Positions 8,314-17,267 of a DNA stretch of 64,000 bases are shown here, one piece after another. The notes beneath the pieces are model-generated. The model worked only from the letters and a program-made list of their open reading frames with translations. It had not been told where the DNA came from and did not search any database. The number at the start of each line of letters is the position of its first letter. The stretch's first letter is position 1. The translations under genes were made by a program, and so were the position numbers. The stretch is from Hypericibacter adhaerens. Its GTDB lineage: Bacteria; Pseudomonadota; Alphaproteobacteria; Dongiales; Dongiaceae. The DNA lies in NCBI RefSeq assembly GCF_008728835.1, contig NZ_CP042582.1:186001-250000 (forward strand), read 5' to 3'.

Positions 8314-9246
8314 ATGAACGCCGCACCCGGCACAGCCTCCGCTCTCTCCTCCGCCTCGCCCTTCGAGGCCGGGTTGGCGCTCGACGGCTTCGACGCCCCG
8401 GTTTCGGAAACGGCCGGTTCCGTTCCCGCGGCGCGGGATACGGCCGGCGCCGTGCTGCGGATCGAAGGGGTCTCGCTCGCCTTCGGCGGCGTGGCGGCGC
8501 TGGTCGATGTCGATCTCGAGGTGGCGCCGCGCGAGATCCGCGCGGTGATCGGCCCGAACGGGGCGGGCAAGAGCTCGCTCATCAACGTGGTGAGCGGGCT
8601 CTACCGGCCCGATCGCGGCCGTGTGCTGCTGGCGGGCGAGAGCTTCGCGCCCGTGCCGACCGCCCGGCTGGCGCGGCTGGGTGTCGCCCGCACTTTCCAG
8701 AACCTGGCGCTCTTCAAGGGGCTCAGCGTCATCGACAATGTGGTGATGGGGCTGACCCAGACGGTGCGCTCCAGCTTCCTGGGGCAGATCTTCGGCTCGC
8801 CCCGCGCCCGGCGCGACGAGGCGGAGACCCGCGCCCGGGCCGAGGCGATCGTCGAGTTCCTTCACCTGACCGCGGTGCGCGACAAGCCCGCCGGCACGCT
8901 GCCCTATGGCTTGCAGAAGCGGGTCGAGCTGGCCCGCGCGCTGGTCGCGCGGCCCAAGCTGCTGCTGCTGGACGAGCCGCTGGCCGGCATGACGGTGACC
9001 GAGAAACGCGAGCTCTCGGGCTATATCCGCAACGCCCGCGACACATACGGCACCAGCATCGTCCTCATCGAGCACGATATCGGCGTGGTGATGGGGCTTT
9101 CCGACCGCGTCGCGGTTCTGGACTACGGCCGCAAGATCGCCGATGGCACGCCCGACGAGGTGCGCCGCGACCAGGCGGTCATCGACGCCTATCTCGGCGT
9201 CGCGCACGACGACGAAGCCCCAGGGAACGTGCGAGGGGGCGTGTGA
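8314..9246 (+). CDS. ABC transporter ATP-binding protein, LivG type
   Basis: This is one of two ATPases of a branched-chain-amino-acid-type (HAAT) importer. The 310-residue protein has Walker A GPNGAGKS, the LivG-type signature LPYGLQKRVELARAL, Walker [12 protein letters not shown] and the switch His in VLIEHDIGVV. About 45 extra N-terminal residues before the ABC domain are low in complexity. Its stop overlaps the start of the permease gene by one base. It serves the LivH- and LivM-like permeases and the binding protein that follow. Given the surrounding desulfonation enzymes, the cargo is more likely a sulfur compound than an amino acid. Confidence 0.92.
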   Translation: MNAAPGTASALSSASPFEAGLALDGFDAPVSETAGSVPAARDTAGAVLRIEGVSLAFGGVAALVDVDLEVAPREIRAVIGPNGAGKSSLINVVSGLYRPDRGRVLLAGESFAPVPTARLARLGVARTFQNLALFKGLSVIDNVVMGLTQTVRSSFLGQIFGSPRARRDEAETRARAEAIVEFLHLTAVRDKPAGTLPYGLQKRVELARALVARPKLLLLDEPLAGMTVTEKRELSGYIRNARDTYGTSIVLIEHDIGVVMGLSDRVAVLDYGRKIADGTPDEVRRDQAVIDAYLGVAHDDEAPGNVRGGV

Positions 9247-10136
9247 TGGAGGATTTCCAGTTCTTCATCGAGGTCCTGGTCGGGGGCCTGCTGTCCGGGG
9301 TGATGTATTCGCTGGTCGCGATCGGCTTCGTGCTGATCTACAAGACCTCGGGCGTGCTCAATTTCGCGCAGGGCTCGCTGCTGCTCTTCGCGGCCCTCAC
9401 CTTCGTCAGCCTGCTCGAGCGGGGCGTGCCGTTCGTGGCGGCGCTGGCGATCGTTTTCGCCCTCATGGCGCTCTTGGGCACGATCATCGAGCGCGCGGTG
9501 CTGCGCCCTCTCGTCAACCAGCCGCCGATCACGCTCTTCATGGCGACGCTGGGACTCTCCTTCGTCATCGAAGGCGTGGCCCAGCTTCTGTGGGGCGCGC
9601 AGGTGCATGGGCTCGATCTCGGTATCGAGGACACACCCTTCGAGGTCGCAGGCGTGCTCATCAGCCAGTTCGACCTGTTCGCGGCCGGCGTCGCCGGCGC
9701 CATGGTCGCGCTCTTCACGGTCTTCTTCCGCTATACGCGGGTGGGCCTTGCCTTCCGTGCGGTCGCGGACGATCAGTTCGCGGCGCTCTCGGTCGGGCTT
9801 CGCCTGCCCCGCATCTGGGCCATCGTCTGGACCGCATCCGGCGTCGTGGCGCTGGTCGCGGGCCTGCTCTGGGGTGCCCGGCTCGGCGTCCAGTTCTCGC
9901 TCTCGCTGATCGTGCTCAAGGCGCTGCCGGTGCTGGTGCTGGGCGGCTTCGATTCGATTGCCGGCGCCATCGTCGGCGGGCTCCTGATCGGCGCCATCGA
10001 GAAGCTGTCCGAGGTCTATATCGGACCCTATTTCAACGGCGGCATCGAGAGTTGGGCGGCCTATGTGGTGGCGCTGGGCTTCCTCCTGATCCGCCCGGCC
10101 GGGCTCTTCGGCCAGAAACTGGTGGAAAGGGCCTGA
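9246..10136 (+). CDS. ABC transporter permease, LivH type
   Basis: This is a 296-residue inner-membrane permease of the HAAT family with about eight hydrophobic segments. It shows the LivH features GGLLSGVMYSLVAIGFVLIYK near the N-terminus, VLNFAQGSLL and, toward the C-terminus, VLGGFDSIAGAIVGGLLIG. The ATG at 9246 overlaps the preceding stop as TGATG, indicating translational coupling; a GTG three bases upstream is an alternative. The second permease starts five bases after its stop. Confidence 0.93.
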   Translation: MEDFQFFIEVLVGGLLSGVMYSLVAIGFVLIYKTSGVLNFAQGSLLLFAALTFVSLLERGVPFVAALAIVFALMALLGTIIERAVLRPLVNQPPITLFMATLGLSFVIEGVAQLLWGAQVHGLDLGIEDTPFEVAGVLISQFDLFAAGVAGAMVALFTVFFRYTRVGLAFRAVADDQFAALSVGLRLPRIWAIVWTASGVVALVAGLLWGARLGVQFSLSLIVLKALPVLVLGGFDSIAGAIVGGLLIGAIEKLSEVYIGPYFNGGIESWAAYVVALGFLLIRPAGLFGQKLVERA

Positions 10137-10140
10137 CGCC

Positions 10141-11181
10141 ATGAGCGCCGTCGCAGCGCCTGCGAACCCGTCGCGCAATCTCCTCAATCTGGCCGGCATC
10201 GCGATCCTGCTTCTGGGGGCGTTCGTCGTTCTGCCCCTGGTCGGATCGGGCTATCTCTTCGACGCGATCTTGACGCCGTTCCTGGCGCTGTCGCTGGCGG
10301 CACTGGGTCTCAACCTCCTCACCGGCTATGCCGGCCAGGTGTCGCTGGGCTCGGCGGCCTTTCTCGCGGTCGGGGCCTACGCCGCCTACAACTTCAACCT
10401 GCGGGTCCCGGGCCTGCCTCTGCTGGGCAGCCTGGTGCTCGGCGGCCTCACCTCGGCTGCTGTCGGCATCCTCTTCGGTTTGCCGAGCCTGCGTCTTCGC
10501 GGCTTCTATCTCGCCGTCTCGACCCTGGCCGCCCAGTTCTTCGTCCAGTGGGCGCTCAACAAGTTCGGCTGGTTCTCGAACGGCAATTCCTCGGGCGTCA
10601 TCGGCGCGCCACCTCTGACGGTTGCCGGCCTGTCCTTCGACAGCCCCGTCGGCCGCTACCTCTTTTCGCTCGCCATCGTCACCTTGACGACGTTCGCCGC
10701 CTGGCGGCTGGTGAATTCGCAGACGGGTCGCAACTTCGTCGCCATCCGCGACCAGGAGACCGCGGCCAAGGTCCTGGGTGTGCCCGTGCTGGGCACCAAG
10801 CTCCTGGCCTTCGCCGCATCCTCCTTCATCATCGGCGTGGCCGGCGTGCTCTGGGCCTTCGCCTATGTGCGCACGGTGGAGCCCGATGGCTTCGATCTCG
10901 ACCGGTCGTTCCAGATTCTCTTCATCATCATCATCGGCGGGCTGGGCTCGATCCGCGGCGCCTTCCTGGGCGCGGCTTTCATGGTCGTCTTCCCTCTCCT
11001 CCTGTCGCGCGTCGGCCAGACGCTTCTGGGCGGGTTGTTCGATTCGGGCGTGCTCGAGAACAGCCAGAAGATCGTCATCGGCTCTCTGATCATTCTCTTC
11101 CTCATCGCCGAGCCGCTCGGTTTTTCGGCGCTTCTCGACCGCCTGAAGTCGCGGGTTCTTCCCAGGACCCGCCCCGCCTGA
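10141..11181 (+). CDS. ABC transporter permease, LivM type
   Basis: This 346-residue membrane protein pairs with the LivH-like permease to form the transport channel. Family features are LGLNLLTGYAGQVSLGSAAF, GLPSLRLRGFYLAVSTLAAQ and IIIGGLGSIRGAFLGAAF, with about ten hydrophobic helices. The ATG lies four bases after the previous gene. An overlapping frame downstream is only an extension of the binding-protein frame and is not real coding sequence. Confidence 0.93.
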   Translation: MSAVAAPANPSRNLLNLAGIAILLLGAFVVLPLVGSGYLFDAILTPFLALSLAALGLNLLTGYAGQVSLGSAAFLAVGAYAAYNFNLRVPGLPLLGSLVLGGLTSAAVGILFGLPSLRLRGFYLAVSTLAAQFFVQWALNKFGWFSNGNSSGVIGAPPLTVAGLSFDSPVGRYLFSLAIVTLTTFAAWRLVNSQTGRNFVAIRDQETAAKVLGVPVLGTKLLAFAASSFIIGVAGVLWAFAYVRTVEPDGFDLDRSFQILFIIIIGGLGSIRGAFLGAAFMVVFPLLLSRVGQTLLGGLFDSGVLENSQKIVIGSLIILFLIAEPLGFSALLDRLKSRVLPRTRPA

Positions 11182-11228
11182 GCCTTCGCCACCCGATCCA
11201 TCAAGCAACCTCGAATCTGGAGATTCCC

Positions 11229-12560
11229 ATGCGAACCAAAACCCTTCTGCGAGCGACGCTGCTGGCGGCGTCGCTCGGTATCGCGGCGGCTCTTCCCGCC
11301 AAGGCGGACGAGCAGTATTTCCCGCTGCAAAGCTATCGCGTCGGTCCCTATGCGGCCGGCGGCACCGGGTTTTTCGGCGGATTCATCGACTATATGAACC
11401 TGATCAACATCCGCGACGGCGGCGTCAACGGGGTGAAGCTGGTCTGGGACGAATGCGAGACCCAGTACGAGGTCGAGCGCGGCATCGAGTGCTATGAGCG
11501 GGAGAAGAACGAACATGCGCCCGCCGGCCCTGCCGCCTTCAACCCGCTCAGCCTCGGGATCCAGATCGCGCTGATCGATCGGAGCTTCACCGACAAGGTT
11601 CCGATCATCACCATCAATCACGGCCAGACGGCGACCTCCGACGGACGCGTCTATCCCTATCTGTTCCCGCTTCTTCTCAATCCGCCCAGCGAGACCTCGG
11701 CGATCATCACCTACATCGCCCAGCGCGAAGGCGGGTTCGAGGGCCTGAAGGGCAAGAAGATCATCGTCCTCTATCACGGCTCGCCCTACGGCAAGGAGAC
11801 GATTCCGGTCTACGAGCTCCTGGCCCAGAAATACGGCTTCAACCTGCAGCAGATCGAGGTGCCGCATCCCGGCAACGAGCAGCAGGCGCAGTGGCTGACG
11901 ATCCGCCGCGAGAAGCCGGACTATGTGGTGCTGCGCGGCTGGGGCGTGATGAATCCGGTGGCGCTCAAGACGGCGCAGAAGGTCGGTTATCCGGCCGACC
12001 ATATCATCGGCAACATCTGGTCCAATTCGGAAGAGGACGTGATCCCGGCCGGCGGCGCCGCCAAGGGCTATATCGCGATCATCACGCAGCCCTCGGGCAC
12101 CGATTTCCCCGTGCTCCAGGACATCATCAAGACCGTCTACGGCGCCGGCAAAGGCAACCTCGAGGACAAGAACCGCATCGGCAGCGTCTTGCACAACCTC
12201 GGTGTCGTCAACGGCATCCTCAATGTCGAGGCCATCCGCATCGCCCAGGCCCATTTCGGCAATCGCGCGCTGAACGGCCAGGAGGTGCAGTGGGGCTTCG
12301 AGCATCTCGATATCGACGAGAAGCGCATCGCCGAGCTGGGCGCCGCCGGGCTGCTGCAGTCGATCCACGTCACCTGCGCCGATCACGAGGGCAAGGGCGC
12401 CGTGAAGTTCGAGCAGTGGGACGGCAAGAAGTGGACCGTGGTCAGCGACTGGATCAACCCGGACCGCGAGCTGCTCTGGCCGATCATCCGGCAGGGCTCC
12501 GAGCAATACGCCAAGGAGCACAACATCACGCCGCGCGACTGCTCGGAAAACCCGAGCTGA
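11229..12560 (+). CDS. ABC transporter periplasmic substrate-binding protein (Leu/Ile/Val-BP family)
   Basis: The 443-residue protein starts with a Sec signal (MRTKTLLRATLLAASLG, cleavage probably after AKA). A type-I periplasmic binding fold follows. Seen features are the early YRVGPYAAGGTGFFGGFIDY, IITINHGQTATSDGR and IIVLYHGSPYGKETIPVYEL. Family members bind amino acids, amides or urea outside the membrane and deliver them to LivH/LivM. This protein is longer than classical LivJ/LivK (about 345 residues mature), which suggests another ligand. The ATG at 11229 gives the intact signal peptide; the open frame extends much further upstream but overlaps livM. Confidence 0.92.
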   Translation: MRTKTLLRATLLAASLGIAAALPAKADEQYFPLQSYRVGPYAAGGTGFFGGFIDYMNLINIRDGGVNGVKLVWDECETQYEVERGIECYEREKNEHAPAGPAAFNPLSLGIQIALIDRSFTDKVPIITINHGQTATSDGRVYPYLFPLLLNPPSETSAIITYIAQREGGFEGLKGKKIIVLYHGSPYGKETIPVYELLAQKYGFNLQQIEVPHPGNEQQAQWLTIRREKPDYVVLRGWGVMNPVALKTAQKVGYPADHIIGNIWSNSEEDVIPAGGAAKGYIAIITQPSGTDFPVLQDIIKTVYGAGKGNLEDKNRIGSVLHNLGVVNGILNVEAIRIAQAHFGNRALNGQEVQWGFEHLDIDEKRIAELGAAGLLQSIHVTCADHEGKGAVKFEQWDGKKWTVVSDWINPDRELLWPIIRQGSEQYAKEHNITPRDCSENPS

Positions 12561-12580
12561 CGCGCGAGCGTCCGACCGAG

Positions 12581-12617
12581 CGAGGGGCCCCGCGGCCTTG
12601 AGCCGCGGAGCCCCTCG
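12581..12617 (+). promoter_or_regulatory. Long hairpin after the binding-protein gene
   Basis: CGAGGGGC and CCGCGGC (12581-12596, one unpaired base between) pair with GCCGCGG and GCCCCTCG (12602-12617) around a CTTGA loop. The stem has about 15 pairs and no T-tract. Hairpins after binding-protein genes commonly protect that message, so the binding protein is made in excess over downstream genes. Confidence 0.6.
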
Positions 12618-12669
12618 TCACCCGTTCCTTCGTGCCCGGCACGGCCCAAGACCATCGATCGACAGCGAC

Positions 12670-14001
12670 ATGAGCAAGCAGAACAACAAGAAGAAGGCCC
12701 ATCTCCTGGGCTTCATGCAGAACGGCTTCAACAGCCATGCGACCGGCATGTGGCGCCATCCGCGCGACAAGGTGAACTGGGACTATGGCCGCCCGGAATA
12801 TTGGCAGCATATCGCCAAGGTGCTGGAGCGCGGCCTGTTCGACGCGATCTTCATCGCCGACCAGCTCGCCCCCTATGCCACCTACAAGGGGTCCTCCGAC
12901 CACAGCGTCCGCTACGCCGTGCAGTTCCCCTGCAACGAGCCCTCGACCATCGTCCCGGTCATCGCGACCGTGACGGACAAGCTCGGCATCGGCGTGACGC
13001 TCTCGACCGCCTTCGAGCATCCCTATTCGATGTGCCGGCGTCTCTCGAGCCTCGACTACCAGTCGGGCGGCCGGATCGCCTGGAACATCGTCTCCTCCTT
13101 CTCGCATGGCGAATGGAACGCCTATGGCGTCGACGGGCGCGAGCGGCAGGACCGCTACGAGCGGCTCGAGGAGTATATGGAGCTTTGCTACAAGCTCTGG
13201 GGCTCGTGGGACGAGGGCGCCGTCATCGCCGACAAGAGCAGCGGCATCTATGGCGATCCCTCGAAGATCCACGAGGTCGACCATGACGGCACCTACTTCA
13301 AGTGCAAGGCGCGGCATTTCGTGCCGCCCTCGCCGCAGAACCATCCCGTGCTCTGGCAGGCGGGCTCCTCCAACCGGGGCCGCGATTTCGCGGCCAAGCA
13401 TGCCGAGGCGATCTTCGCCGTGCTGCCGACGCTGGCCCGGATGAAGGAGTATTCGCAGGATCTCGCCCAGCGCACCACCGAGCGTTTCAAGCGGCCGGCC
13501 GGCAGCGTCAAGAAGATCTTCGGACTGCAGACCGTGGTCGGCGAATCGCGCGCCGAGGCCGAGGAGAAGTTCGCCCATATCCGGGACTGCATCCCGCTTG
13601 AGGGGGCGCTCGCCTGGATCTCCGGCCATTTCGGCCTGGATTTCTCCAGATACGCGCTCGACGAGAACGTCGCCAATATCGAGGTGCCCGGCATCCAGGG
13701 CCTGTTCGAATCGATCGTCTATGCCAAGGACGGCGCCCCCGTCACCGTCAAGGAGGCGGCGCTGATCTATGCGCAAGGCATGGGCATGCCGGTCGCGGTC
13801 GGCACGGCCAAGGACATCGTCGACCAGATGGAAGTCTATCTGGACGAGGGCGGTGCCGACGGCTTCATGCTGATCACCACCTTCACGCCCGGCTGCTACG
13901 AGGAATTCGTCGACTGGGTCGTTCCCGAGCTGCAGCGCCGCGGCCGCTACCGCGACCGTTATGCCGGTTCGACCTTGCGGGAAAACCTGCTGCAGTACTG
14001 A
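12670..14001 (+). CDS. LLM-class flavin-dependent monooxygenase, NtaA/SnaA/DszA family
   Basis: This 443-residue FMNH2-dependent monooxygenase belongs to the group with nitrilotriacetate (NtaA), dibenzothiophene-sulfone (DszA) and dimethylsulfide (DmoA) monooxygenases. Typical segments are MWRHPRDKVNWDYGRPEYW near the N-terminus, FDAIFIADQLAPY, STAFEHPYSMCRRLSSLDY, GRIAWNIVSSF, PVLWQAGSSNRGRDFAAKHA and GGADGFMLITTFTPG. It sits between the binding-protein and second ATPase genes of the transporter, so its substrate is probably what the transporter imports. A sulfone or thioether is likely given sfnG and ssuD nearby. The exact substrate is unknown. Confidence 0.88.
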   Translation: MSKQNNKKKAHLLGFMQNGFNSHATGMWRHPRDKVNWDYGRPEYWQHIAKVLERGLFDAIFIADQLAPYATYKGSSDHSVRYAVQFPCNEPSTIVPVIATVTDKLGIGVTLSTAFEHPYSMCRRLSSLDYQSGGRIAWNIVSSFSHGEWNAYGVDGRERQDRYERLEEYMELCYKLWGSWDEGAVIADKSSGIYGDPSKIHEVDHDGTYFKCKARHFVPPSPQNHPVLWQAGSSNRGRDFAAKHAEAIFAVLPTLARMKEYSQDLAQRTTERFKRPAGSVKKIFGLQTVVGESRAEAEEKFAHIRDCIPLEGALAWISGHFGLDFSRYALDENVANIEVPGIQGLFESIVYAKDGAPVTVKEAALIYAQGMGMPVAVGTAKDIVDQMEVYLDEGGADGFMLITTFTPGCYEEFVDWVVPELQRRGRYRDRYAGSTLRENLLQY

Positions 14002-14015
14002 TCAGAGGAACCCTC

Positions 14016-14804
14016 ATGTCCCCGCCGGAAACCCAGCTCTCGCTCGAAGGCATCGCGGTCGTCTATAACCGCGCCATCCATGCGCTCCACGATGTCGGCT
14101 TCTCGGTCGGGGCCGGCGAGATCGTGGCGCTGCTCGGCGCCAACGGCGCCGGCAAGTCGACCACGCTCAAGGCGGTCTCCAACCTGCTGCCGGCCGAACG
14201 CGGCCAGATCACGCGCGGGAGCATCCTGTTCGAGGGCGAGGACATCGCCCGGCAGCGCACCTCGGGCCTGGTGCGGCGCGGCCTGGTGCAGGTGCTGGAA
14301 GGGCGCCACTGCTTCCGGGCGCTGACGGTCGAGGAGAATCTCGTCACCGGGGCCCTGGGGCGCGACGCCTCCCATCGCGAGATCCGCGACGACCTCGAGC
14401 GGGTCTATGCGCATTTTCCCCGGCTCAAGGAGAAGCGCCGCACCACGGCCGGCCTGACCTCGGGCGGCGAGCAGCAGATGACGGCGATCGGCCGGGCCCT
14501 CATGTCCCGCCCGCGCCTCCTGGTGCTGGACGAGCCCTCGATGGGCCTGGCGCCGCTGGTGGTCCAGGACATCTTCACGGCCCTGAAGACGCTCAATGCG
14601 GAGGCCGGGCTCACGATCCTGGTGGCCGAGCAGAACTCGACCGTGGCGCTGCGCCATGCCGACCGCGCCATCGTGCTCGAGAACGGCCATTCGGTGCTGG
14701 AAGGCACCGCGGCCGAGCTCAGGGCGCGCGAGGACATCAAGGCCTTCTATCTGGGCGAAAGCGCCTCGCTCGCCGGCGCCGGCGAGCCGGCGCGGACCGC
14801 CTGA
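14016..14804 (+). CDS. ABC transporter ATP-binding protein, LivF type
   Basis: This is the second ATPase of the HAAT transporter, 262 residues. It has Walker A GANGAGKST, the LivF signature TSGGEQQMTAIGRALMSRP, Walker B LLVLDEPSMGLAPL and the switch segment ILVAEQNS. LivF and LivG form the heterodimer that powers the two permeases. It is separated from the other transporter genes by a monooxygenase gene, an unusual interleaving suggesting transport and oxidation evolved as a unit. RBS AGAGGA precedes the ATG. Confidence 0.93.
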   Translation: MSPPETQLSLEGIAVVYNRAIHALHDVGFSVGAGEIVALLGANGAGKSTTLKAVSNLLPAERGQITRGSILFEGEDIARQRTSGLVRRGLVQVLEGRHCFRALTVEENLVTGALGRDASHREIRDDLERVYAHFPRLKEKRRTTAGLTSGGEQQMTAIGRALMSRPRLLVLDEPSMGLAPLVVQDIFTALKTLNAEAGLTILVAEQNSTVALRHADRAIVLENGHSVLEGTAAELRAREDIKAFYLGESASLAGAGEPARTA

Positions 14805-14839
14805 CATCCGACAGACAGACAACGCAGGGAGAAACCATC

Positions 14840-16033
14840 ATGGCGAACACCAATCTCGCGCGGGCCTTGCCGAGCAAATACGAGGAGCTCGACCAGGCGA
14901 TCGCCGACAAGATCGCGAAGGATGCCGAGCGCAACGATGCCGAAATCCGCTTTCCGCGCGAGAACCTCGAGGCCCTGGCCGAGATCGGCTGGGCCGGCGT
15001 GCTGACCGAGCCGCAATATGGCGGGCTCGGTTTCTCCCATATCGATTTCGCCGAGGCCAGCTATCGCATCGGCCAGGCGGACGCCTCGACCGGCCTCGTC
15101 TATGTCATGCATGTCGGCGCGGTGCAGACCATCAACCTCTTCGGCAATCACGACCAGAAGGAACGCTGGCTCAAGGCCGGCGGCCGCTTCCTGCTCGGCA
15201 CCTACTCCACCAGCGAGCGGGCCTCGGGCGGCCACTGGTGGTACAACTTCTCGGAAGCCTCGCGCGACGGATCGGACTATCTCGTCAATGCGGAGAAATC
15301 CTTCACCACCAGCTCCGGCAAGGCCGACTATTACGTGCTGCAGACCCGCACGCCGGGGGCCAAGGACCAGACCGACATCACCTTCTTCATCGTGAACGGC
15401 AAGGCCCCCGGCATCACGCCCGGCCGCTGGGACGCGCTCGGCGTGCGCGCCAACCATTCGGGCTCGATCAAGTATGAGGGCGTCAAGGTCCCGCAGCGCG
15501 ACCGCCTGGGCCAGGAGGGGCAGGGCAAGGACATCATCTATCACGGCGTCTCGCCGGTCTATCTGATCGGGCTGGGCGCCGTCTGGGAAGGTGTCGCCAA
15601 GGGCGCGCTCGACGCCGCCACGGCGCATGTGACGGGCTTCGTCCATCAGGACAAGAACAAGAGCCTCGCGGACTATCAGGCGATCCGCCAGCAGCTGGGC
15701 GAGGTCAAGGTGCTGCTCGAATCGCTCCGCCCCTGGCGCAACGAGCTGGCGGCGAAGCTCGACGAGCTGCAGCGCGCCGGCAAGCCGCAGGGCGAGATCC
15801 TGATCCCGCTGACCGAGTTCAAGGTCCATGCGGCGGAGGTGGCCAACAAGGCCGCCGCGGCCGCGCTCACCGTGACCGGCGGCTATGGCTATCGGCGCGG
15901 CAAGCTGGAGCGCCTGTTCCGCGACGCCCGCGCGGCGATCGCGATGGGTCCCTCCAACACCATCGCCCGCGAATGGATCGGCAAGGTCCTGGTCGGGCAG
16001 CCGCTCGAGCTCTTCTACGAAGGCGGCGAGTGA
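14840..16033 (+). CDS. Acyl-CoA-dehydrogenase-fold flavin monooxygenase (DszC/SfnB/MsuC-like)
   Basis: The 397-residue protein has the acyl-CoA dehydrogenase fold: a helical N-domain, a beta segment (about residues 125-230) and a helical C-domain with [19 protein letters not shown]. Dehydrogenases carry a catalytic Glu shortly after this segment (EGTS-like). Here the place reads [14 protein letters not shown], without Glu, so alpha-beta dehydrogenation is unlikely. The pattern suits FMNH2-dependent oxygenases of this fold, such as DszC and methanesulfinate monooxygenase MsuC. MsuC would link SfnG (making methanesulfinate) to the sulfonate monooxygenase encoded next. GCAGGGAGA precedes the ATG. 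The assignment within the fold is inferred. Confidence 0.8.
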   Translation: MANTNLARALPSKYEELDQAIADKIAKDAERNDAEIRFPRENLEALAEIGWAGVLTEPQYGGLGFSHIDFAEASYRIGQADASTGLVYVMHVGAVQTINLFGNHDQKERWLKAGGRFLLGTYSTSERASGGHWWYNFSEASRDGSDYLVNAEKSFTTSSGKADYYVLQTRTPGAKDQTDITFFIVNGKAPGITPGRWDALGVRANHSGSIKYEGVKVPQRDRLGQEGQGKDIIYHGVSPVYLIGLGAVWEGVAKGALDAATAHVTGFVHQDKNKSLADYQAIRQQLGEVKVLLESLRPWRNELAAKLDELQRAGKPQGEILIPLTEFKVHAAEVANKAAAAALTVTGGYGYRRGKLERLFRDARAAIAMGPSNTIAREWIGKVLVGQPLELFYEGGE

Positions 16034-16073
16034 GCGAAACCATGAAGGATCGGGCGCGGAACCGGAGCGAACG

Positions 16074-17267
16074 ATGACGCAGACCAAGACGGCCCCGCAC
16101 GCGGCCGAGAAGACCGACGTGCTGTGGTTCCTGCCGACCCACGGCGACGGGCGCTATCTGGGCTCGGAGGTCGGCGCCCGGCATGTGTCGCTGGGCTATC
16201 TCGGCCAGATCGCGCGGGCGGCGGACGAGCTCGGCTATTACGGCGTGCTGATCCCGACCGGGCGATCTTGCGAGGATTCCTGGATCGTCGCCTCGACCAT
16301 GGTGCCCCTGACGCAGCGGTTGCGCTTCCTGGTGGCGGTGCGGCCGGGGCTTTCGGAGCCATCGATGACGGCGCGCATGGCGGCGACGCTGGATCGCCTC
16401 TCCGGCGGCCGGCTCCTCGTCAATGTCGTGGCCGGCGGCGACCCGCTCGAGCTCAAGGGCGACGGCATCTTCCTCGACCATGACGAGCGCTACGCCGTCA
16501 CCGACGAATACTTGACGATCTGGAAGCGGATTCTTTCCGGCGATCCGGTCGATTTCCACGGCAAGCATCTGCGTATCGAGGCGGGCAAGCTGCTCTACCC
16601 GCCGGTGCAGAAGCCCTACCCGCCGCTCTATATCGGCGGCTCCTCGCCCGCCGGTCATCGCGTGGCGGCCGATCATGTCGATGTCTACCTGACCTGGGGC
16701 GAGCCGCCGGACGATGTCGCCGCCAAGATCGCCGATGTGCGGGCCTTGGCGGCCGAGCGCGGGCGCAAGGTCTCCTTCGGCATCCGGCTCCATGTCATCG
16801 TCCGCGAGACCGCGGCCGAGGCCTGGCGCGAGGCCGACGCGCTCATCAGCCAGCTCGACGAGGGCGCGATCGCGACCGCGCAGAAGGCCTTCTCGCGTTT
16901 CGATTCCGTGGGCCAGCAGCGCATGGCGCGGCTCCATGGCGGCAAGCGCGACAAGCTCGAGATCAGCCCCAACCTCTGGGCCGGCGTCGGGCTGGTCCGC
17001 GGCGGCGCGGGCACGGCGCTGGTGGGCGACCCGCATCAGGTCGCGGAGCGCATGAAGGAATATATGGCGCTCGGCATCGACCGCTTCGTGCTGTCCGGCT
17101 ATCCGCATCTCGAGGAATGCTACCGCTTCGCCGAGCTGGTGTTCCCGCTGCTGCCGCTGAAGGCGACCACCGGCAACGATCTGGGGCCGGCGCGCAATGC
17201 CGGGCCCTTCGGCGAGGTGATCGCCAATGTGGCGGCGCCGTCGCAGCGCCGGACCAGCCAGTCGTGA
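16074..17267 (+). CDS. ssuD: FMNH2-dependent alkanesulfonate monooxygenase
   Basis: SsuD (or its relative MsuD) converts sulfonates to sulfite and an aldehyde; methanesulfonate gives formaldehyde. The 397-residue protein follows E. coli SsuD closely: [17 protein letters not shown] near the N-terminus, [86 protein letters not shown] and [13 protein letters not shown]. The tail extension FGEVIANV resembles the SsuD C-terminus. Its stop overlaps the start of the next gene. SsuD and MsuD cannot be separated by eye. The SfnG and MsuC-like neighbours favour methanesulfonate as one substrate. Confidence 0.94.
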   Translation: MTQTKTAPHAAEKTDVLWFLPTHGDGRYLGSEVGARHVSLGYLGQIARAADELGYYGVLIPTGRSCEDSWIVASTMVPLTQRLRFLVAVRPGLSEPSMTARMAATLDRLSGGRLLVNVVAGGDPLELKGDGIFLDHDERYAVTDEYLTIWKRILSGDPVDFHGKHLRIEAGKLLYPPVQKPYPPLYIGGSSPAGHRVAADHVDVYLTWGEPPDDVAAKIADVRALAAERGRKVSFGIRLHVIVRETAAEAWREADALISQLDEGAIATAQKAFSRFDSVGQQRMARLHGGKRDKLEISPNLWAGVGLVRGGAGTALVGDPHQVAERMKEYMALGIDRFVLSGYPHLEECYRFAELVFPLLPLKATTGNDLGPARNAGPFGEVIANVAAPSQRRTSQS

